Assembly: GCA_015233295.1 (NCBI GenBank)
Contig: JADFYC010000155.1
Coordinates: 1-8,350, forward strand
DNA from: Deltaproteobacteria bacterium
Lineage (GTDB): Bacteria > Desulfobacterota > JADFXK01
Direction: 5' to 3'
Length of the DNA: 8,350 nucleotides
Shown: piece after piece, positions 4,475-8,350 of the stretch
Numbering within the stretch: position 1 is the first letter of the stretch
Layout: each line of letters opens with the position of its first letter
Made by a program: the position numbers and the translations under genes
Notes under the pieces: generated by a model
The model's input: the letters and a program-made list of their open reading frames with translations, nothing else
Told to the model about the DNA's origin: nothing
Database searches by the model: none

Positions 4475-4873
4475 ATGAAAAGAAAAGTCATAGCGATGAT
4501 GATTTGTCTGGCAGTGGTTTTGATGATGGGGAATGCCTTTGCCCAACAGGTGCCAGTGGCCGGTACGTCCATCGGAGTTTCAACGGACGAACTGGTGACC
4601 GTGGCCACGGGATGGAGTGTCAATAAGCAGATCATGGGGAAAGACGTCTATAACGACAAAGATGAGAAGATCGGCGTAGTGGACGACCTCATCATTGCAC
4701 CGGACAAAGCCGTCTCCTACGCTATCATCGGGGCGGGTGGCTTTCTCGGAATGGGCAAGCACGATGTGGCCGTTCGCGTAAATCAGTTCAAGATAGTGGA
4801 TGGCAAGATCACTTGGCCGGGAGCCTTCAAGGATGTAGTCAAGGCCTTGCCCGTTTTCCAGTACGCTAAGTAG
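4475..4873 (+). CDS. Secreted PRC-barrel domain protein
   Basis: A 132-residue protein with a clear Sec signal peptide: MKRK, a hydrophobic core at 5-19, and an A-F-A signal-peptidase I site at 21-23 before QQ. The mature part is a PRC-barrel: GWSVNKQIMGKDVYNDKDEKIGVVDDLII (46-74) is the typical opening with G-K-x-V-x-x-x-x-x-E-x-I-G-x-V-D-D, followed by a strand-rich stretch with GVGG-like GAGGFLGMGKHDVAV (86-100). PRC-barrel domains occur in photosynthetic reaction-centre subunit H and RimM and act in protein or RNA contacts; periplasmic single-domain forms are usually stress-linked with unknown ligand. ATG 4475 follows AAGGAGG (4460-4466) by 8 nt. It lies on the same strand as the envelope operon, 447 bp away, so it probably has its own promoter. 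No clear terminator follows. Confidence 0.82.
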   Translation: MKRKVIAMMICLAVVLMMGNAFAQQVPVAGTSIGVSTDELVTVATGWSVNKQIMGKDVYNDKDEKIGVVDDLIIAPDKAVSYAIIGAGGFLGMGKHDVAVRVNQFKIVDGKITWPGAFKDVVKALPVFQYAK

Positions 4874-4988
4874 GAAGGCCGGATCGCTGCAGCCGGGCGG
4901 CACTCCTAAGGGTGAATTAATTTAAAAGCAGTAGTTGTCATCACATGTCGTTAGCTTAAGATTTCGAGGAGATTTGGACAAACTTTAA

Positions 4989-5014
4989 ATCCCCCCTCTT
5001 TTATCGAGGGGGAT
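4989..5014. repeat. C-rich/G-rich hairpin, possible terminator or repeat element
   Basis: ATCCCCCCTC (4989-4998) pairs with GAGGGGGAT (5006-5014), with one extra C and a 7-nt loop. On the plus strand no T-run follows; on the minus strand ATTTAAAGTTT follows. Hairpins of this AAATCCCCC type are scattered in many delta-proteobacterial genomes as small dispersed repeats, so I favour a repeat remnant. It could also end plus-strand transcription from the PRC-barrel gene with help. Confidence 0.4.
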
Positions 5015-5102
5015 ACTCCGTGTAAGCGGCGCTTGGCACCGTTCGCCCGGGCTGGTGAATTCGGACACACATACATTAGGTCGTTCAACGGCGGTCCTCG
5101 CG

Positions 5103-5125
5103 TGCAATTGTGTGTGAGAATTGCA
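5103..5125. promoter_or_regulatory. Operator-like dyad upstream of the iron permease remnant
   Basis: TGCAATT (5103-5109) and AATTGCA (5119-5125) form a perfect 7-bp inverted repeat with a 9-bp spacer, 47-69 bp before ATG 5172. Half-site length and spacing suit a dimeric repressor. It does not match the GATAATGATAATCATTATC Fur box. The regulator is unknown. Confidence 0.4.
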
Positions 5126-5171
5126 GGTCGTCGGCGTGGTCTTGCGGATACCGCACCCTTGGAGATTCCTC

Positions 5172-5372
5172 ATGAGACCCACAAAGTCCTCCTCTTGGTT
5201 TAACAGCTTCGCCAAAATAACATCTCGTGCAACGGGTCGCCCCACAGCATTTATGATGGCGGTGGCGGTCATCGTTGTGTGGGTCCTGACCGGCCCCCTC
5301 TTCCACTTCAGTGACACCTGGCAGCTCGTGATCAACACCGGGACGAAGCCGGAACAGTCTGAATTATTATAA
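5172..5372 (+). pseudogene. Truncated low-affinity iron permease-family gene
   Basis: Residues 1-58 (FNSFAKITSRATGRPTAF, then a hydrophobic helix at 26-43, then GPLFHFSDTWQLVINTGT) match the start of the bacterial low-affinity iron permease family, in which S-D-T-W-Q-L-x-I-N-T-G-T is followed by a second membrane helix. Here the match stops dead after INTGT; eight unrelated residues (KPEQSELL) and TAA follow. Family members are roughly twice this 66-residue length, and no other frame downstream restores the second helix. ATG 5172 follows GGAGA (5161-5165) by 6 nt. Upstream ATG-less extension is unlikely. The abrupt break suggests a deletion or recombination junction near 5345. It could still give a short one-helix peptide, but transport is not expected. 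Such genes often accompany PRC-barrel and YqjD-type stress genes, which fits this location. Confidence 0.7.
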
Positions 5373-5407
5373 CATGATTACATAGCATAAAGATCAAGCG
5401 GTAGCAA

Positions 5408-5427
5408 CCGGGAAACCTTTGTCCCGG
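5408..5427 (-). terminator. Hairpin past the 3' end of the minus-strand gene
   Basis: CCGGGA (5408-5413) pairs with TCCCGG (5422-5427) across 8 nt. It lies 22 nt past the stop of the minus-strand gene at 5449, where its terminator should be. The tail in that direction (TTGCTACCGC) has only two T, so termination would be weak. It also lies 36 nt past the permease remnant on the plus strand. Confidence 0.35.
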
Positions 5428-5448
5428 CGCGGAAATGTCTTCCAACTA

Positions 5449-6087
5449 CTATAAATCATTGCCGGGACCTCCCATCATGATGTGAAAGTTGCCTTCACCG
5501 CAGTTCCTGGTCAAGGTATCTATTATCTTCTTGCACCTGGCCGGGGTATCATAAGGACCGCTGATAAAGCAGGGCAGACCGTCCCGGCCATAGGCGAATG
5601 CGTCAGGGCATTCCTCCGGATCGTAATCACCAAAGATTTGCCTGGCTTTCTTGTAATCTCTATGTGGCTCAAATCCCAGATCACGGGCATATTCAACGGC
5701 CCCTTCCACTAATTTCCGGACGCAGGATGGATCTGTTATCTTCGATTCCTGACGACGGTTAAGGCCCTCTTTGTAAGATTCGTATTGATCCTTGGAGACA
5801 ATGGCGAATGTCGCATCCTTTACCCCCAAGCAAAACACATCTAGCAAAATAGAGGCCAACGCCAGTTGTCCGTCTTTCATCTTTCGGGTAAAAACTACGC
5901 TCCCCAGCCCTACTTTGAATAGTTCAATCGGGACGAGACACTCATGGACAGGGACACCGGCCAGTTGCTGGGACTTGGACACCAGGCCCGAAAGGTGGCC
6001 TGCGCCGCCTGCCTTTTCTTTTTTTTCCTTCCGCTTAGCCGCTCTTTCAGCCATTTTCTTCTGTCTCTTTTTCGGGTCGAGGACCAT
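5449..6087 (-). CDS. Conserved protein of unknown function, Lys-rich N terminus
   Basis: I do not recognise a named family. The 212-residue product begins with a very basic helix (residues 6-26, mostly K, R, A, E), then a folded region with VPVHECLVPIELFKVGLGSVVFTR (45-68), DGQLALASILLDVFCLGVKDATFAI (72-96), and a C-terminal half rich in charged residues and four cysteines (C160, C173, C185, C196). The block V-x-E-C-L-V-P...G-x-G-x-V-V-x-x-R...D-G-x-x-A-L...D-V-F-C-L-G-V-K-D-A is strongly patterned and looks like a conserved domain, with alternating strands. No signal peptide or membrane helix. The ATG at 6087 has GAAAGGA 6 nt upstream (6094-6100 on the plus strand); earlier in-frame TTG 6105 and ATG 6102 lack a good site. 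The gene stands 110 bp after the Uma2 gene on the same strand and could be co-transcribed with it. The basic tail suggests nucleic-acid or ribosome contact, which is inference only. Confidence 0.7.
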   Translation of the reverse strand: MVLDPKKRQKKMAERAAKRKEKKEKAGGAGHLSGLVSKSQQLAGVPVHECLVPIELFKVGLGSVVFTRKMKDGQLALASILLDVFCLGVKDATFAIVSKDQYESYKEGLNRRQESKITDPSCVRKLVEGAVEYARDLGFEPHRDYKKARQIFGDYDPEECPDAFAYGRDGLPCFISGPYDTPARCKKIIDTLTRNCGEGNFHIMMGGPGNDL

Positions 6088-6197
6088 TAGTATTCCTTTC
6101 ATCAAGATGCGTGGTCTGCTTAACCGACACGACCGTACGTTTATTCAGTTAATTTGATGCCAGGGGTGGATCAAACGGTAGTCCACGCCTCACCGGG

Positions 6198-6776
6198 TCA
6201 ATCACCAAAAACCCGGCCCAGGTCAATCATCAAACCCGGGATGGTCGCCACCTCCAGGTCAATCTCGCCGGCATAGGTGATGGGGGGGCCATATTTGCCA
6301 TCTTCACCCAGTAAACGCACAATCACTTCCCGGTCAATGGGATCAACAATCCAGTATTCTTTCACACCGTGTTGTTCATACAGGTCCAGTTTGACCCCTT
6401 GATCCCTGTCGGCAGTGGAAAGAGAGAGAATCTCCACCACCAGGTCGGGCGCCCTCCGGCATCCCCGCTCATCAAGCTTGGTCTGGTCACAAACAATCAC
6501 GATATCCGGCTGCACGACCGTGTCGATTTGACTGTCCGCCTCATCTCCCTGGGGCAGTCGCACGTCAAATGGAGCCAAGATGACGCGGCACCTCTGGCCC
6601 AGAAGCGAATTGGCCATCTGTCGATGGAGTTCTCCCAACACCAGTTGATGCCGCATCGATGGTCCGGGAGTCATTTGATATGGCACACCCTTGATTATCT
6701 CCCACCGTTTGCCGTCCGACCAGGTCAGGTAATCGCCATAGGTGTACTTTTCCGTTTGAGGGGCCACCAAAGCCAT
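6198..6776 (-). CDS. Uma2-family (DUF820) PD-(D/E)XK nuclease
   Basis: The 192-residue product follows the Uma2/DUF820 pattern throughout: Y-x-x-W-x-D-G-K-R-x-E-I-I-K-G with E26, then V-Q-P-D-I-V-I-V with D91, A-P-D-L-V-V-E-I-L-S with D111 and E115, and K129 before LYEQHGVKEYWIVDP (132-146). D91, E115 and K129 are the likely metal-binding and catalytic residues of a PD-(D/E)XK fold. Such genes are widespread in cyanobacteria and in delta-proteobacteria, often in many copies, and their natural substrate is not known. Length is typical and all motifs are present, so it should be intact. The start at 6776 has AGGAGG about 6 nt upstream and a good sigma-70 promoter farther up (6820-6848). Confidence 0.85.
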   Translation of the reverse strand: MALVAPQTEKYTYGDYLTWSDGKRWEIIKGVPYQMTPGPSMRHQLVLGELHRQMANSLLGQRCRVILAPFDVRLPQGDEADSQIDTVVQPDIVIVCDQTKLDERGCRRAPDLVVEILSLSTADRDQGVKLDLYEQHGVKEYWIVDPIDREVIVRLLGEDGKYGPPITYAGEIDLEVATIPGLMIDLGRVFGD

Positions 6777-6789
6777 CTGTATCCTCCTC

Positions 6790-6819
6790 GGGTCTTATTC
6801 AACCGTCTTCAATAGACCC
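6790..6819. promoter_or_regulatory. Dyad over the Uma2 transcription start
   Basis: GGGTCT (6790-6795) and AGACCC (6814-6819) are perfect inverted repeats. With one bulged T, ATT/AAT (6797-6799 with 6811-6813) lengthen the stem to 9 bp. It covers the expected start site and the early leader of the Uma2 gene, just downstream of its -10 box, where a repressor or a leader hairpin near the Shine-Dalgarno could act. Confidence 0.35.
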
Positions 6820-6848
6820 ATTCTATAAGCCTACCCAATTATTGTAAA
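6820..6848 (-). promoter_or_regulatory. Sigma-70-type promoter of the Uma2 gene
   Basis: On the minus strand, TTTACA (6848-6843) and TAGAAT (6825-6820) are separated by exactly 17 bp. Each matches its consensus at five of six positions. The start would be near 6813, leaving a leader of about 36 nt before ATG 6776. Confidence 0.6.
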
Positions 6849-6919
6849 CAAAAATATGAGGCCACCCCCCTTCCCGCCTCTCTCGCCTTTGTCATCCCCA
6901 AAGCGATTCATCAAAGAAG

Positions 6920-6948
6920 TTGACGAATGTCTTCAACCCTGTTAAAAG
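6920..6948 (+). promoter_or_regulatory. Candidate sigma-70 promoter of purL
   Basis: TTGACG (6920-6925) and TAAAAG (6943-6948) lie 17 bp apart. The -35 box is 5/6 and the -10 box 4/6. The start would be near 6955, about 55 nt before ATG 7011. It is divergent from the Uma2 promoter. Confidence 0.4.
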
Positions 6949-7010
6949 TGGTGTCAAATATTTGTTTCCCTGATCCCCCCTCACAAACCCTGTCCAGGAA
7001 AGGCTTAATT

Positions 7011-8350
7011 ATGGCTGCCAGGCTGGAGATTGGCCTCAAACCCGGTCTCGTCGACCCCGAGGGTGAAGGCCTGAAGAAAAAGGCGGCCGAGTATTTCGGC
7101 TATGATTTTATCGAAGCAGTCCGAACCATCCGGGTCCTGACCATTGACGCCGGCTTGACTGACGAGCAACTTACGGCCGTTCAGCACGGCATATTCACCA
7201 ACCCGGTCACTGAATTTTCCTCTTTCCAGCCTTTAGCCCCGGAGATTGACCTGGCCATCTGGGTCGGACTCAAACCCGGCGTAAACGACACGGCCGGCCA
7301 CACCGCCTTAGAAGCCATCCGAGATTACCTGGGATATTCATTCAAACCCGGTGAGGACATTTACACCTCTAAGCTTTACCTGTTGGCCACAACCGGGGTT
7401 GACCGGGACGAAGCCGTTCAGGCCACGGAAGTCCTGGCCTCGGAGATACTGGCCAATGACATCATTCAGCAGTGGCGAGTGTTCGACGCCCAAAGTTGGG
7501 ATAAGAACACCGGCATTGGTCTGGTCATTCCCCAGGTCCGACTCCAAAAGACACCTTCGGTGACCACCATCCCCATCAGCAGCGACGCCGAACTGGCCCG
7601 CCTCAGTCAGGAGCGAAACCTGGCCTTGACTGAAAATGATATCCCGACCATCCGAAACTATTTCCTGCGGGAGGAGGTCCGGGCGGAGCGGGCCAAGGTG
7701 GGCCTGGATGAACCCACCGACGTGGAACTGGAGTATATCTCCCAGGGCCGCAGCGATCACTGCAACCACAACACCTTTAACGGCATCTTTCATTATACCG
7801 ACCTGTCCACGGGGCAGACGGAAATTGTGGACAACCTGTTCACCACCTGCATCAAAGCCCCCACCCTGGCCGTAAAAGCCAAAAAACCGTGGGTGGTTTC
7901 CGTCCTTTGGGACAACGCCGGCGTCGGCCGGTTCGACGACGATCATTACTATGTCATCACCGGGGAGACTCACAACAGCCCGTCCAACATGGAAGCCTAC
8001 GGCGGGGCCATAACCGGCATCGTCGGGGTGTATCGAGACCCCATGGGCACCGGGCTGGGCGCCAAACTGGTCATGGGCGCTTACGGCTATTGTGTCGGAC
8101 CCAGAGATTATCCCGGCCCATTGCGGCCTCATTTGCATCCTCGCCGGCTGCTGGACGGAGTGATCACCGGGGTCAAGGATGGCGGCAATAAAAGCGGTAT
8201 CCCCACTCCCTTTGGTCAGGTCTTTTTCCACCCCAACTATTTGGGCAAGTGCCTGGTTTTTGTCACCGCCCTAGGGATCATGCCGGCTGAAGTCCAGGGC
8301 CGCCCAGCGGAACTTAAATCCATCGCCGCCGGTGATCTGATCATTATGGC
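7011..8350 (+). CDS. purL: Phosphoribosylformylglycinamidine synthase with two PurS-like domains (partial)
   Basis: The frame is open from ATG 7011 to the window edge (446 residues plus 2 nt). Residues 4-75 and 80-165 are two PurS-like units; each holds L-K-P-G-x-x-D followed by a helix and G-Y, then a strand and alpha segment (LKPGLVDPEGEG, LKPGVNDTAGHT). The PurL part begins about 185 with R-N-Y-F and holds the SDHCNHNTF block (248-256, H250 in the place of the PurL catalytic histidine), G-E-T-H-N (318-322), GGAITGIVGVYRDPMG, and DGGNKSGIPTPFG (390-402). PurL with PurS and a glutaminase turns FGAR, glutamine and ATP into FGAM in purine synthesis. Several blocks deviate from the usual text: SDHC for SEHC, ETHNSPS for ETHNHPS. 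A fused, divergent delta-proteobacterial type is likely; the glutaminase domain, if fused, lies beyond the edge. AGGAAAGG (6996-7003) is 7 nt upstream. Confidence 0.82.
   Translation, partial: MAARLEIGLKPGLVDPEGEGLKKKAAEYFGYDFIEAVRTIRVLTIDAGLTDEQLTAVQHGIFTNPVTEFSSFQPLAPEIDLAIWVGLKPGVNDTAGHTALEAIRDYLGYSFKPGEDIYTSKLYLLATTGVDRDEAVQATEVLASEILANDIIQQWRVFDAQSWDKNTGIGLVIPQVRLQKTPSVTTIPISSDAELARLSQERNLALTENDIPTIRNYFLREEVRAERAKVGLDEPTDVELEYISQGRSDHCNHNTFNGIFHYTDLSTGQTEIVDNLFTTCIKAPTLAVKAKKPWVVSVLWDNAGVGRFDDDHYYVITGETHNSPSNMEAYGGAITGIVGVYRDPMGTGLGAKLVMGAYGYCVGPRDYPGPLRPHLHPRRLLDGVITGVKDGGNKSGIPTPFGQVFFHPNYLGKCLVFVTALGIMPAEVQGRPAELKSIAAGDLIIM

Noticed and set aside
5020..5050. Second sigma-54 promoter at TTGGCACCGTTCGCCC
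   Set aside because: The TGGCAC half is perfect, but the GC of the -12 box is misplaced and TTGC is missing, so spacing and sequence both fail.
7338..8231. Long minus-strand ORF of 297 codons
   Set aside because: It lies entirely antisense to purL, whose translation carries clear PurS and PurL motifs. Its protein is Gly/Asp/Val-rich with no family pattern and no Shine-Dalgarno. It is a shadow of codon use in GC-rich coding DNA.

Overview
The window looks like chromosomal DNA of a Gram-negative, free-living anaerobe-type bacterium, most likely in the Desulfobacterota (former Deltaproteobacteria). This placement is inference. It rests on a purine-synthesis PurL protein with two fused PurS-like domains, a near-consensus sigma-54 promoter, an HD-GYP cyclic-di-GMP phosphodiesterase, a Uma2-type nuclease gene, and strong AGGAGG ribosome sites. 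No rRNA, tRNA, CRISPR array, transposase or phage structural gene is visible.

Layout. Bases 1-159 are stop-ridden and homopolymer-rich and look like a poor-quality contig end. At 160-603 lies the C-terminal part of a TPR protein. At 733-1809 is a complete HD-GYP protein with a TTG start and an unusual N-terminal domain. Bases 1810-2380 hold no gene but are dense with regulatory structure: a perfect GAAA-loop hairpin, two tandem copies of a 14-bp dyad, a -24/-12 sigma-54 promoter, and a 5' leader of about 165 nt with several strong hairpins. This drives a compact four-gene set at 2381-4027: a YqjD/DUF883-like membrane-anchored protein, a YqjE/Holin-X-like two-helix membrane protein, a DUF3618-like protein, and a second YqjD-like protein with 11-residue amphipathic repeats. 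After a 447-bp gene-free stretch come a secreted PRC-barrel protein (4475-4873) and a truncated low-affinity iron permease remnant (5172-5372). On the minus strand follow a conserved protein of unknown function (5449-6087) and a Uma2-family nuclease (6198-6776). Divergent from these, the fused PurS-PurS-PurL protein begins at 7011 and runs off the window end.

How it fits together. Bases 1810-4873 read as an envelope-stress island. The sequence suggests that an enhancer-binding activator, not encoded here, binds two dyads about 130-165 bp upstream of a sigma-54 promoter. It would switch on small inner-membrane proteins of the YqjD/YqjE/DUF3618 type, with a periplasmic PRC-barrel protein and a decayed iron permease downstream. 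Stress-related genes of these kinds often sit near one another in proteobacteria. The sigma-54 control with a tandem enhancer and structured leader is the most noteworthy signal in the window. The HD-GYP, Uma2 and purL genes appear to be separate transcription units.
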